A stretch of 64,000 nucleotides of DNA from [Ruminococcus] torques ATCC 27756 (lineage in GTDB: Bacteria; Bacillota; Clostridia; Lachnospirales; Lachnospiraceae): positions 49,539 to 113,538 of the forward strand of contig NZ_DS264376.1 of NCBI RefSeq assembly GCF_000153925.1. Direction: 5' to 3'. The notes beneath the pieces are model-generated. The model did no database searches and was not told the origin of the DNA. It worked only from the letters and a program-made list of their open reading frames with translations. Numbering within the stretch: position 1 is the stretch's first letter; each line of letters begins with the position of its first letter. The position numbers and the translations under genes were made by a program. Positions 16,262-24,586 of this stretch are shown piece after piece.

Positions 16262-17589
16262 ACATACAGCTTTCGGATCACTTTACATACCGCAGACTGA
16301 TTCGCTTTACAATATCAACAGTTCTTATGCTTATCTGTACGTCGATGTACAGTATTGTAGACGGACTTTTTGTGTCAAACTATGTCGGGAAAATGCCATT
16401 TGCGGCGACAAATCTGATCTGGCCGGTATCTATGGGAATCGCAGCAATCGGATTTATGCTCGGAACAGGCGGAAGCGCCATCGTAGCAAAAACGCTTGGG
16501 GAAGGTAAGAAGGAAAAAGCGAATCAATATTTTTCGATGATTCTTTATTTCGGTATTATCGTCAGCGTTATTTTTTCGGTTATCTGTTTTATCTTTACGC
16601 CGCAAATTGCCCGGATGCTCAAAGCGGATGGCGAACTTTTGGAACATTGCATCGTATACGGAAGAATTCTTTTTGCGACGCAGACGGCGTTTATTTTGCA
16701 GAATATGTTTCAAAGCTTTCTCGTTGCCGCGGAAGAGCCGGTTTTGAGCCTGAAGATCAATATTGCGGCCGGACTGACGAACGTTGTGTTTGATTACTTG
16801 TTTATCGCAGTATTTGAGTGGGGAGTGGCAGGAGCTGCGATCGCTACAGGAATGGGACAGATCGTAGGAGGGATCGCGCCGTTTTTCTTTTTTGCGAAAG
16901 GAAGCCGCAATGGGCTGCGGATCACTTGGAGAACGAAACTGTATAAAGATATTCTTCTGAAAACATGCATGAACGGTTCGTCGGAAATGGTGACGAATTT
17001 GTCGACGTCTCTTGTGAATATTCTTTATAACTTTCAGTTGATGAAACTTGCAGGTGCAGACGGTGTGGCTGCGTTTGGAGTCATTATGTATGTGAATTTT
17101 ATCTTCGTTGCGGTTTTTATGGGATATTCGGTCGGAAGCGCTCCGATTGTAAGTTATCATTACGGAGCGGGGAATGACGCAGAGCTTCATAATTTATACA
17201 GGAAAAGTAAAAATATTTTGATTGTAGCGGGAATTGTACTGACGATAGCGGCGGAGATACTTTCAATGCCTCTTGTCAGGATTTTTGTAAATTATGATAA
17301 AGAGCTTCTTTTGATGACCGTTCGCGGATTCCGCCTGTTTTCTTTTTCGTTCTTGATTATGGGAATCAACATATGGGCGTCTTCTTTCTTTACGGCATTG
17401 AATAACGGATTTGTGTCGGCGGCTATTTCGTTTTTGAGAACGTTTTTGTTTCAGGTGGCGGCAGTATGTTTCCTTCCTCTGATTATCGGTATCGACGGAG
17501 TGTGGACGTCCGTTTTGGCTGCAGAAACGATGGCTTTGGCGGTGACAATTATATTTTTAATAAAGGAGAAGAAAAAGTACCGCTACTGA
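16258..17589 (+). CDS. MATE family efflux transporter
   Basis: 443 residues, twelve hydrophobic segments. Opening FTYRRLIRFTISTVLMLICTSMYSIVDGLFVSNYVG, GTGGSAIVAKTLGEGKKEKA after helix 2 and a repeat of the same half after residue 230 (GSSEMVTNLSTSLVNILYN) are typical of the DinF/Na+-coupled multidrug branch. It exports cationic or toxic compounds by Na+ or H+ antiport. Overlap with marR shows translational coupling. Substrate not predictable. Confidence 0.93.
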   Translation: MNIQLSDHFTYRRLIRFTISTVLMLICTSMYSIVDGLFVSNYVGKMPFAATNLIWPVSMGIAAIGFMLGTGGSAIVAKTLGEGKKEKANQYFSMILYFGIIVSVIFSVICFIFTPQIARMLKADGELLEHCIVYGRILFATQTAFILQNMFQSFLVAAEEPVLSLKINIAAGLTNVVFDYLFIAVFEWGVAGAAIATGMGQIVGGIAPFFFFAKGSRNGLRITWRTKLYKDILLKTCMNGSSEMVTNLSTSLVNILYNFQLMKLAGADGVAAFGVIMYVNFIFVAVFMGYSVGSAPIVSYHYGAGNDAELHNLYRKSKNILIVAGIVLTIAAEILSMPLVRIFVNYDKELLLMTVRGFRLFSFSFLIMGINIWASSFFTALNNGFVSAAISFLRTFLFQVAAVCFLPLIIGIDGVWTSVLAAETMALAVTIIFLIKEKKKYRY

Positions 17590-17704
17590 AAGTATGATAA
17601 TGATTTAACAAACACAATATATAGTAAATATAAGAGCGTATACAGGCAAAATTGTACTAAATCAAGAACAAAGGCATTTTTGAGAAGGATTCTCGTTATA
17701 ATGG

Positions 17705-17732
17705 TTGTTTTTCCTTCGGGTGATGTTATACT
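17705..17732 (+). promoter_or_regulatory. pflB: Probable pflB promoter
   Basis: TTGTTT (17705-17710), 16-base spacer, TATACT (17727-17732) preceded by TGT, an extended -10. This gives a 5' leader of about 130 bases. An inverted repeat GAGAAGGATTCTC lies just upstream (17681-17693) and might be a regulator site. Confidence 0.6.
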
Positions 17733-17742
17733 AGCGCATGTG

Positions 17743-17825
17743 GCAATGAGATACAAATTACGATATCATTTGGACTGTTTAACCGCTCATTGCATGAACC
17801 GAAAGCGCAGATGATGTGCTTCGGT
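17743..17825 (+). promoter_or_regulatory. Structured 5' leader of pflB
   Basis: Two foldable elements: GCAATGAG (17743-17750) pairs with CTCATTGC (17786-17793), and ACCGA+AGCGCA (17798-17809) pairs with TGTGCT+TCGGT (17815-17825) as an 11-pair stem with one bulged A and a 5-base loop. The rest of the stretch 17590-17871 holds the promoter and the ribosome site GAGGAGG; no gene. It resembles no riboswitch I know. A role in mRNA stability or regulation is inference. Confidence 0.5.
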
Positions 17826-17871
17826 ATGAAACGAATAAATTTATTAAGATTTCAGAGGAGGCTTTCAAATT

Positions 17872-20124
17872 ATGGCACAATTTGATCAGTGGGCAGGATT
17901 TTCCGGAAAGAACTGGAAAAATTCTGTAGATGTACGCGATTTCATTCAGGAGAACTACACACCGTATGACGGAGACGAATCATTCCTGGAAGGACCTACA
18001 GAGGCAACAGATAAACTGTGGGGAAGACTTCAGGAGCTGCAGAAAGAGGAACGTGCAAAAGGCGGCGTTCTTGACATGGAGACAGAAGTTGTATCCGGTC
18101 TTACAGCATACGGCCCGGGATATATCGACGAGAGCATGAAAGACCTGGAGAAAGTTGTCGGACTTCAGACAGACAAACCGCTTAAGAGAGCGTTTATGCC
18201 TTACGGTGGTATCAACATGGCAGTAAAGGCTTGTACAACTTACGGTTATGAGCCGAATGAAAGATTGAAAGAGATCTTTACAAAATATCATAAAACACAT
18301 AACCAGGGAGTATTCGACATCTACACACCGGAGATGAAGAAAGCCCGTCACAACAAGATCATCACAGGACTTCCGGATACATACGGACGCGGACGTATCG
18401 TAGGCGACTACCGTCGTGTTGCTCTGTACGGTATTGATTTCCTGATCGAGAAAAAACAGTACGACTTCGAGCGTTATGCAAGACACGGCATGAAAGGAAC
18501 AGACTTCCGTCTTCGTGAAGAGATCGCAGATCAGATTCGCGCACTTCAGCAGATGAAAGAGATGGCAGCAATCTACGGATATGATATTTCACAGCCGGCA
18601 AAAGATGCAAAAGAAGCAGTACAGTGGCTGTATTTCGGATACCTTGCGGCGATCAAGACACAGAACGGAGCTGCAATGAGTGTCGGACGTATCTCTACAT
18701 TCCTTGATATTTATATTGAAAGAGATATGAAGAACGGTGTTCTGACAGAGAGCGAAGCTCAGGAATTGATCGACCACATGGTTATGAAGTTCCGTATGGT
18801 TAAATTCGCAAGAATCCCGTCATACAACGAGCTGTTCTCAGGAGACCCGGTATGGGCAACACTTGAAATGGGTGGTCTCGGACAGGACGGACGTTCTATG
18901 GTAACAAAGAACGACTTCCGTTTCCTTCACACACTTGAGAACATGGGACCGTCTCCGGAGCCGAACCTGACAGTTCTTTACTCAGAAAGACTTCCGGAAA
19001 ACTTCAAGAAATATACATCTTTGATTTCTGTAAAGACAAGTTCCGTACAGTACGAAAACGATGATGTTATGCGTCCGGTTTGGGGCGATGACTACAGCAT
19101 CTGCTGCTGTGTATCCGCAACTCAGACAGGTAAAGAGATCCAGTTCTTCGGAGCAAGAGCAAACCTTGCAAAATGCCTGCTTTACGCGATCAACGGCGGT
19201 GTTGACGAGAAAACAAAAGTACAAGTAGCTCCGGCTTACAGACCAATCACATCAGAGTATCTTGATTACGATGAAGTAATGGAGAAATATGACGAGATGA
19301 TGGAGTGGCTGTCCAAACTGTATGTTGATACATTGAACATGATCCACTACATGCATGACAAATACTACTATGAAGCAGCAGAGATGGCTCTTATCGATAC
19401 AGATGTAAGACGTACATTTGCAACAGGTATCGCAGGATTCTCACATGTAGTAGACTCCTTAAGCGCAATCAAATATGCGAAAGTAAAAGTAATTCGTGAC
19501 GAAGACGGTCTTGCAACAGACTTTGAGATCGAGGGAGACTTCCCGAGATACGGTAACGATGACGACCGTGCAGACGATATTGCGATCTGGCTGCTCAAGA
19601 CATTTATGCACAAATTGAGCAAATGCCACACATACAGAGATTCTGAGCCTACAACATCGATCCTGACAATTACATCAAACGTAGTTTACGGAAAAGCAAC
19701 AGGAACTCTTCCGGATGGAAGAAAAGCAGGCGAGCCGCTGTCACCGGGAGCAAACCCGTCTTACGGCGCAGAGAAGAACGGTCTTCTTGCTTCCCTGAAC
19801 TCTGTAGCAAAACTTCCGTACGAGCTGGCTCTTGACGGAATCTCTAATACACAGACGATCAGCCCGAATGCACTCGGACATGATGATGACGAGCGTAAAG
19901 TAAATCTTGCCCGCGTAATGGACGGATACTTCCATCAGGGAGCACACCACCTGAACGTAAACGTATTCGGTACAGATAAACTGATCGACGCTATGGAGCA
20001 CCCGGAAAAACCGGAATATGCAAACTTTACAATCCGTGTATCAGGATATGCCGTTAAGTTTATCGACCTGACAAGAGAGCAGCAGTTAGACGTAATCGCA
20101 AGAACTTGCCACGAGTCTATGTAA
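17872..20124 (+). CDS. pflB: Formate C-acetyltransferase (pyruvate formate-lyase)
   Basis: Glycyl radical enzyme converting pyruvate and CoA to acetyl-CoA and formate, the central fermentative step in the cytoplasm. 750 residues, the usual length. Active-site cysteines lie in SICCCVSAT (C412-C413 aligned with E. coli C418-C419; an extra Cys at 411). The radical glycine is G725 in RVSGYAVKF near the C-terminus. Codon use is strongly biased, as for an abundant protein. The activase gene follows 206 bases later, behind a partial terminator. The enzyme is oxygen-sensitive, supporting a strict anaerobe. Confidence 0.98.
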   Translation: MAQFDQWAGFSGKNWKNSVDVRDFIQENYTPYDGDESFLEGPTEATDKLWGRLQELQKEERAKGGVLDMETEVVSGLTAYGPGYIDESMKDLEKVVGLQTDKPLKRAFMPYGGINMAVKACTTYGYEPNERLKEIFTKYHKTHNQGVFDIYTPEMKKARHNKIITGLPDTYGRGRIVGDYRRVALYGIDFLIEKKQYDFERYARHGMKGTDFRLREEIADQIRALQQMKEMAAIYGYDISQPAKDAKEAVQWLYFGYLAAIKTQNGAAMSVGRISTFLDIYIERDMKNGVLTESEAQELIDHMVMKFRMVKFARIPSYNELFSGDPVWATLEMGGLGQDGRSMVTKNDFRFLHTLENMGPSPEPNLTVLYSERLPENFKKYTSLISVKTSSVQYENDDVMRPVWGDDYSICCCVSATQTGKEIQFFGARANLAKCLLYAINGGVDEKTKVQVAPAYRPITSEYLDYDEVMEKYDEMMEWLSKLYVDTLNMIHYMHDKYYYEAAEMALIDTDVRRTFATGIAGFSHVVDSLSAIKYAKVKVIRDEDGLATDFEIEGDFPRYGNDDDRADDIAIWLLKTFMHKLSKCHTYRDSEPTTSILTITSNVVYGKATGTLPDGRKAGEPLSPGANPSYGAEKNGLLASLNSVAKLPYELALDGISNTQTISPNALGHDDDERKVNLARVMDGYFHQGAHHLNVNVFGTDKLIDAMEHPEKPEYANFTIRVSGYAVKFIDLTREQQLDVIARTCHESM

Positions 20125-20130
20125 TAAATA

Positions 20131-20185
20131 GTAACAGTTCAGTCCGCGCCATTCGTAAAACTGCACTGTATGGCTGAACTGTTAC
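20131..20185. repeat. Inverted-repeat element related to a copy at 55661
   Basis: Perfect 12-bp inverted repeat GTAACAGTTCAG (20131-20142) and CTGAACTGTTAC (20174-20185). The left arm plus the following 17 bases (20135-20159) recurs almost unchanged at 55665-55689 (AGTTCAGTCC, one or two changes, then CGCCATTCGTAAA). The second copy lacks the right arm. It could be a small mobile or palindromic intergenic repeat. Confidence 0.65.
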
Positions 20186-20246
20186 AATAAATAAAGGTCT
20201 GCAGATTTCTTTAGAAAGAAAAATGTGACTATAAGATGAAGAAAGT

Positions 20247-20296
20247 CCGGTTCTTTTGCTTGAGATATGATCTTTGGCAGAAGAACCGGTTTCTTT
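20247..20296 (+). terminator. Partial terminator between pflB and pflA
   Basis: Thirteen-pair stem (20247-20259 with 20277-20289, one G-U) and a 17-base loop, followed by TTTCTTT. It probably ends most pflB messages while letting some continue into pflA, matching the much larger need for PflB than PflA. Confidence 0.75.
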
Positions 20297-20330
20297 ATAA
20301 ATCTTTATAAAATGAAAAGGAGACGCCGGA

Positions 20331-21083
20331 ATGGAACAGGCAAACGAAATAAAAGGATACGTTCATTCACTTGAAAGTTTTGGATCAGTAGACGGACCGG
20401 GAGTACGATACGTGATCTTTTTGACAGGATGCGCTATGCGCTGTCAGTTCTGTCATAACCCGGATACATGGAATCTTAAGAAAGGAACGCTGTATACGGC
20501 AGATGAGCTTCTGAAAACAGCTCTGCGCTATCGCACTTACTGGGGAGATAAAGGCGGGATCACGGTAAGCGGAGGAGAGCCTCTTCTTCAGATTGACTTC
20601 TTGATTGAATTGTTCCGCAAAGCGAAGGAAGCCGGAGTCCATACAACGCTTGATACAAGTGGAAATCCGTTTACGAGAGAAGAACCGTTTTTCGGGAAAG
20701 TACAGGAACTGATGAAATATACAGATCTTGTGATGCTCGATATAAAACATATCGATGATGAGCAGCATAAGATATTAACAGGATGTACGAATGAAAATAT
20801 TCTTGATTTCGCTAAATATTTGGATGAGATTAAAAAACCTGTCTGGATTCGTCATGTCCTTGTTCCGCAGAGGAGCGACGATGACGGAGCGCTTGGAAAA
20901 CTCCGTGAATTCATTGACGGACTAAGTAATGTGGAAAAAGTCGAAGTCCTTCCGTATCATACGCTCGGAGCATATAAATGGAAAGAACTCGGATATGAGT
21001 ATCCGTTGGAGGGGATTGATCCTCCGACAAAAGAGCGGATTGAAAATGCAAATAAAATACTGCGTACAGCGGAATGTAAGTAA
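20331..21083 (+). CDS. pflA: Pyruvate formate-lyase activating enzyme
   Basis: Radical SAM enzyme of 250 residues that abstracts the glycine hydrogen from PflB using S-adenosylmethionine. Cluster motif C34-x3-C38-x2-C41 (TGCAMRCQFCHNP), the SAM-binding VSGGEPLLQ, and DTSGNPF and DIKHID later in the barrel. It starts after GGAGACGCCGG, behind the pflB attenuator, and ends at a strong terminator. Confidence 0.97.
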   Translation: MEQANEIKGYVHSLESFGSVDGPGVRYVIFLTGCAMRCQFCHNPDTWNLKKGTLYTADELLKTALRYRTYWGDKGGITVSGGEPLLQIDFLIELFRKAKEAGVHTTLDTSGNPFTREEPFFGKVQELMKYTDLVMLDIKHIDDEQHKILTGCTNENILDFAKYLDEIKKPVWIRHVLVPQRSDDDGALGKLREFIDGLSNVEKVEVLPYHTLGAYKWKELGYEYPLEGIDPPTKERIENANKILRTAECK

Positions 21084-21088
21084 AAACG

Positions 21089-21134
21089 AAAGTATCGGGA
21101 TACAGAAGATGAATTTTGTATCCCGATACTTTTT
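21089..21134. terminator. Bidirectional terminator between pflA and MATE gene
   Basis: Perfect 14-pair stem (21090-21103 with 21118-21131) with T-runs on the + strand side and A-rich flank on the other. It separates the convergent pflA and - strand MATE genes. Confidence 0.88.
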
Positions 21135-21158
21135 GATACGCCTGAAAGAGTGGGCGTT

Positions 21159-22499
21159 TTATGTTGACTGTACTATTTGAGTGTGTGTGCCGCGAAAAAG
21201 AAACAGGAATGAAAACAGGCATACAATCGCTTCGGTGACAGGAACGGTAAGCCAGATCCCTGTCAATCCAAATAATGACGACAAAATCCATGCGGCAGGA
21301 ATGATCAGTATAAAGCCTCTTAAAACAGAGATGACAAATGCAAGTTTTGGTTTGTCGCATGAACATAAAAATGCAGATGCTATAATGTTCACTCCGGCAA
21401 AAAATAAGTTGATAAAATAAATTCTCATGCCTCCGGAAGCGATAGTTGTCAACAGAGGATCATCCGCCTTGTTGAATGCTTCGGCGATAGGAACAGAAAA
21501 AAGACTGATCGTTATGTAGGAAACAAGCGAAAGGAGAAGGCTTGTGATCAGCGCATATTTTCGTATACTGTTTTGTACATGCTTTCCTTTTGCATCGGCA
21601 TGTCTGCTGACGATAGGCTGTATGCCCTGCGCGATCCCTGTAAAAACAGAAGTGAGGACAAGGGCGATATTTGCAAGGATTCCGTAGGCGGCAACACCTG
21701 TATTTCCGTTCAACTTAAGGATCAGGAAATTGAATACGATAATAACGATTCCAGAGGAAAGCTCCAGTACAAGAGAGGAAACTCCCAGGAAACAAATATC
21801 AGCGGCGCGTTTTAATGACAGCCGTATTTTTGTAATATGAAACCGGTTGTTTTTCTTTATAAAATGGACAGACATGATGAGCATACTGATCACAGGAGCA
21901 GTTGCAGTCGCAGTGGCGGCTCCTGCCATTTCCATGCCAAGCGGATAGATAAAAATATAGTCCAGTACAATGTTGGCAAGACTTCCGATAAGCATTCCCG
22001 CCATAGAAAGTCTGGGAGCTCCGTCGTTTCTCACAAAACAAAGAAGAAGATTGTTTCCGAGAAAGAGCGGGGAGAAGAGAAGCAGTATGCGGATGTAGTC
22101 GGAGGCGTAACCGATCGTGTCGTGATCGGCGCCGAGTATGGCGGAAATCTCTTCTGAACAAAATGCTCCCGCAAAGGAGAAGAAAAGTGCGCAGAGAGCG
22201 GCCAAAAGCAGAGCATGTGTAAAAGCAGTGCGGTGTGTATCGCTGTCCGGGCGTGTCGATGAAAGCGAGTAGCGGGCGGCTCCGCCCATACCGATCATCA
22301 GACCGATCCCGTTCATAAGGTTGTATGCAGGGAGCGTCAGATTGAGCGCCGCGAGGGCGTCTGCGCCGATTCCCCTTGCAATGAAAAAAACGTCGGCCAG
22401 AATATAGCAGGAAAATCCGATCATGCCGAGGACGTTTGATGATACATATTTAAAAAAAGTATGGAAGATCGATTGTTCGTTTTGTCTTGCAGCGTTCAT
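21159..22499 (-). CDS. MATE family efflux transporter
   Basis: 446 residues, twelve membrane segments, distinct from the MATE pump at 16258. Seen: ADVFFIARGIGADALAALNL after helix 1, GIGLMIGMGGAARYSL in helix 2, and the same arrangement repeated after residue 230 (LGVSSLVLELSSGIVIIVFN). GGAAGGA lies before the ATG. In its leader on the - strand, GCATC-GTCA-GATGC followed by six T (about 22520-22535) resembles a weak attenuator. No regulator is adjacent. Exported substrate unknown. Confidence 0.92.
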   Translation of the reverse strand: MNAARQNEQSIFHTFFKYVSSNVLGMIGFSCYILADVFFIARGIGADALAALNLTLPAYNLMNGIGLMIGMGGAARYSLSSTRPDSDTHRTAFTHALLLAALCALFFSFAGAFCSEEISAILGADHDTIGYASDYIRILLLFSPLFLGNNLLLCFVRNDGAPRLSMAGMLIGSLANIVLDYIFIYPLGMEMAGAATATATAPVISMLIMSVHFIKKNNRFHITKIRLSLKRAADICFLGVSSLVLELSSGIVIIVFNFLILKLNGNTGVAAYGILANIALVLTSVFTGIAQGIQPIVSRHADAKGKHVQNSIRKYALITSLLLSLVSYITISLFSVPIAEAFNKADDPLLTTIASGGMRIYFINLFFAGVNIIASAFLCSCDKPKLAFVISVLRGFILIIPAAWILSSLFGLTGIWLTVPVTEAIVCLFSFLFLFRGTHTQIVQST

Positions 22500-22830
22500 A
22501 AAAGTTCCTTCCGTAAAAAAGGCATCTGACGATGCATTTTCTCTGAAAATATTTCAAGAAAGAGTGCGAAGCCAAATGCGTTGAAATGTAAGCTTTCTAT
22601 CAAAAGTCTATTTTGTATGGTCTTATTGTTTGCGACGCTATCGTACCATAGAACAAAGGGAAAATCAAATCTTTTTTAATTCCCCGATCAGGTGTATGAT
22701 ATAATAGATCGGCGCAAACGGAAATAGCGCCGGAAAATGAGCAAAACGGAAGCAGATGCGAAAGAAACAGATGCGATGAAAGCAGGCGCGAAAGAAACAG
22801 ACAGAAGAATGACGGAAAGGGGTTTATAAT
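22500..22830. other. Divergent intergenic region with extended -10 promoter and tandem repeat
   Basis: No gene found in 331 bases. On the + strand, TATAAT (22700-22705) preceded by TGA gives an extended -10 for the DUF4317 gene. Between it and the gene, GCAGATGCGAAAGAAACAGA (22752-22771) is repeated 30 bases later (22782-22801) with two changes, so the leader contains a 30-base tandem duplication. The - strand half holds the leader of the MATE gene. Confidence 0.6.
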
Positions 22831-23994
22831 ATGAATAAGAAGGAAATATTAGAGATAAGAAAGCAGTTTACTCCGGCAAATTGTGCGATTACACGTATAT
22901 GCGGGTGTTATGTAGATCATGAGAAAGAAAAGAAGATGGAATCAAAAGAAGCTTTTTTGTCATTGCCGGAAGAAGAGGCGTTTAAATATTTTGACATTTT
23001 TAAAAAGACGCTTTCCGGTACGGTCGGGAAAAATATATTGAATATGGAATTTCCGATCGATGCGGAGATGCCCGGGGGAACGCAGGAGTTTCTTTTGAAG
23101 CTTCGCAGCAGCAAGCTTCAGGATGATATGCTTTTGGAAGAGTTTTATGATAAAGTCATCGAGGCATACGACTGTGCCGAGAATTATTACATTATTTTGA
23201 TCCATGCGATGTATGATGTTCCGGGAAAATCTTCCGACGGGATCGAAATGTTCGACGCGTCTGACGAAGTGTATGAATATTTGCTTATGAGTCTCTGCCC
23301 GGTGTCTTTGTCGAAAGCAGGATTGAGTTATAATGCGGAAAGCAACTGCATTCAGGATCGGATAAGAGACTGGATCGTAGATATGCCCGATAAAGGATTT
23401 TTGTTCCCTGCCTTTAATGACCGAAGCACGGATTTACATAGTATGCTATATTATACGAAGAAATCAGAAGATTTACAGCCCGGAATGATCGATCAGCTTT
23501 TCGGAACGAAGATGCCGATGTCTGCCGATACGCAGAAAGAAACGTTTAAAATGTTGATCGAAGACACGCTTGGTGAGGACGGAGATTATGAGACCGTCAG
23601 AAATATTCATGAAACGCTGAATCAGTTGATAGAAGAACATAAGGAAGAACCGGAACCGCTGGCGCTTGATCTGACAGATATGAAGAAAGTGTTTGAGCAA
23701 AGCGGTGTAGAGGCGGAAAAGATGGAAAGTTTCGACCGCAATTTCACGGAAAATGCAGGAGAAAAAACATCGCTTTTAGCATCTAATATTGCAGAGACGA
23801 GAAAGTTTCAGATTGAAACTCCGGACATCGTTATTAAGGTAAATCCGGAAAGAGCGGATCTCGTTGAGACGAGGATCATTGACGGACGCCGCTGTCTTGT
23901 GATACCGGTGGACGATCATATAGAAGTAAACGGAATCAATGTGCAGACGATCAAAATGAAAGAACGGGAAGAAAATCAGGAGACATATAATTAA
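22831..23994 (+). CDS. DUF4317 domain-containing protein
   Basis: 387-residue soluble protein matching the Clostridia-specific DUF4317 family over its length: opening MNKKEILEIRKQFTPANCAI with RICGCYVD, central LIHAMYDVPGK and a C-terminal beta-rich end (DIVIKVNPERADLVETRIID). Function unknown; no catalytic motif is visible. It is monocistronic, ending at the terminator at 24036. Conservation across gut Firmicutes suggests a housekeeping role, which is inference. Confidence 0.85.
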   Translation: MNKKEILEIRKQFTPANCAITRICGCYVDHEKEKKMESKEAFLSLPEEEAFKYFDIFKKTLSGTVGKNILNMEFPIDAEMPGGTQEFLLKLRSSKLQDDMLLEEFYDKVIEAYDCAENYYIILIHAMYDVPGKSSDGIEMFDASDEVYEYLLMSLCPVSLSKAGLSYNAESNCIQDRIRDWIVDMPDKGFLFPAFNDRSTDLHSMLYYTKKSEDLQPGMIDQLFGTKMPMSADTQKETFKMLIEDTLGEDGDYETVRNIHETLNQLIEEHKEEPEPLALDLTDMKKVFEQSGVEAEKMESFDRNFTENAGEKTSLLASNIAETRKFQIETPDIVIKVNPERADLVETRIIDGRRCLVIPVDDHIEVNGINVQTIKMKEREENQETYN

Positions 23995-24035
23995 CCTACT
24001 AAATAAAATTAGTCAAAAAGTATGAAAAAAATGTG

Positions 24036-24065
24036 AAGTCAACATGTATATGTTGACTTTTTTGT
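24036..24065 (+). terminator. Terminator after DUF4317 gene
   Basis: AAGTCAACAT (24036-24045) and ATGTTGACTT (24050-24059) with a GTAT loop and a T-run. Its 3' arm contains the TTGACT used as the -35 of the next promoter. Confidence 0.85.
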
Positions 24066-24102
24066 GTTATATTACTAATATATTATTTAGTTATCTAACT
24101 AA
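24053..24102 (+). promoter_or_regulatory. Promoter and palindromic operator of the marR-ABC exporter operon
   Basis: TTGACT (24053-24058), 17-base spacer, TAATAT (24076-24081). Just downstream is a perfect palindrome TTAGTTA-TC-TAACTAA (24087-24102), in the style of MarR operators, and related ACTAA...TTAGT pairs occur at 24074-24092 and at 23998-24013. Repression by the MarR protein encoded next is the likely meaning. Confidence 0.75.
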
Positions 24103-24130
24103 TAAATAAAAAGTAAGAGGGAGGCATAAC

Positions 24131-24586
24131 ATGTTTCAATGTGATATAAACGATGCTCCGGTGATCGGGATATTGGGAATTGTGTCGCACCGGGCGAAAG
24201 TTGCGGCAAAAGATATGTACAGTGTATTTGATCTAAACAGAAGTCAGGCAAGTATTTTACTTACGCTTCATCACTGTGAGTCTATGTCGCAGAAGGATCT
24301 GGCAAAGCAGTTGAATATTACCGCTCCGTCGATTACATCATCGATCCGTAAAATGGAACAGTTTGGATATATTGCAAGACAGACAGATCCTGCGGATCAG
24401 AGAGTTATGCGGTTGGCGCTTACAGAGAAAGGACGTTCGTGCATTCAATCTATAAAAGACGTGACGGATAAAATGGAGGAGATCCTGCTTAAAGGAATGA
24501 GCGTAGAAGAAAAAATATTGTTTCGCAGGCTTTTAGTTCATGTAAACAATAATATTGATCAATATGAAAGGAAAGAAAAGATATGA
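24131..24586 (+). CDS. MarR family transcriptional regulator
   Basis: 151 residues. Winged helix: QKDLAKQLNITAPSITSSIRKME is the helix-turn-helix (about residues 56-78) and YIARQTDPADQRVMRLALTEKG the wing with the conserved D-x-R. It is the first gene of a regulator-exporter-exporter operon and overlaps the next start by four bases (ATGA at 24583). Expected to repress the exporter until a transported drug binds. The palindrome at 24087 is its probable operator. Confidence 0.92.
   Translation: MFQCDINDAPVIGILGIVSHRAKVAAKDMYSVFDLNRSQASILLTLHHCESMSQKDLAKQLNITAPSITSSIRKMEQFGYIARQTDPADQRVMRLALTEKGRSCIQSIKDVTDKMEEILLKGMSVEEKILFRRLLVHVNNNIDQYERKEKI

Noticed and set aside
17650..17870. Known riboswitch in front of pflB
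   Set aside because: Hairpins exist but no known aptamer consensus is seen; kept only as a structured leader.
22515..22540. Terminator or attenuator in the MATE leader
   Set aside because: Five-pair stem with T-run on the - strand is too weak to call confidently.
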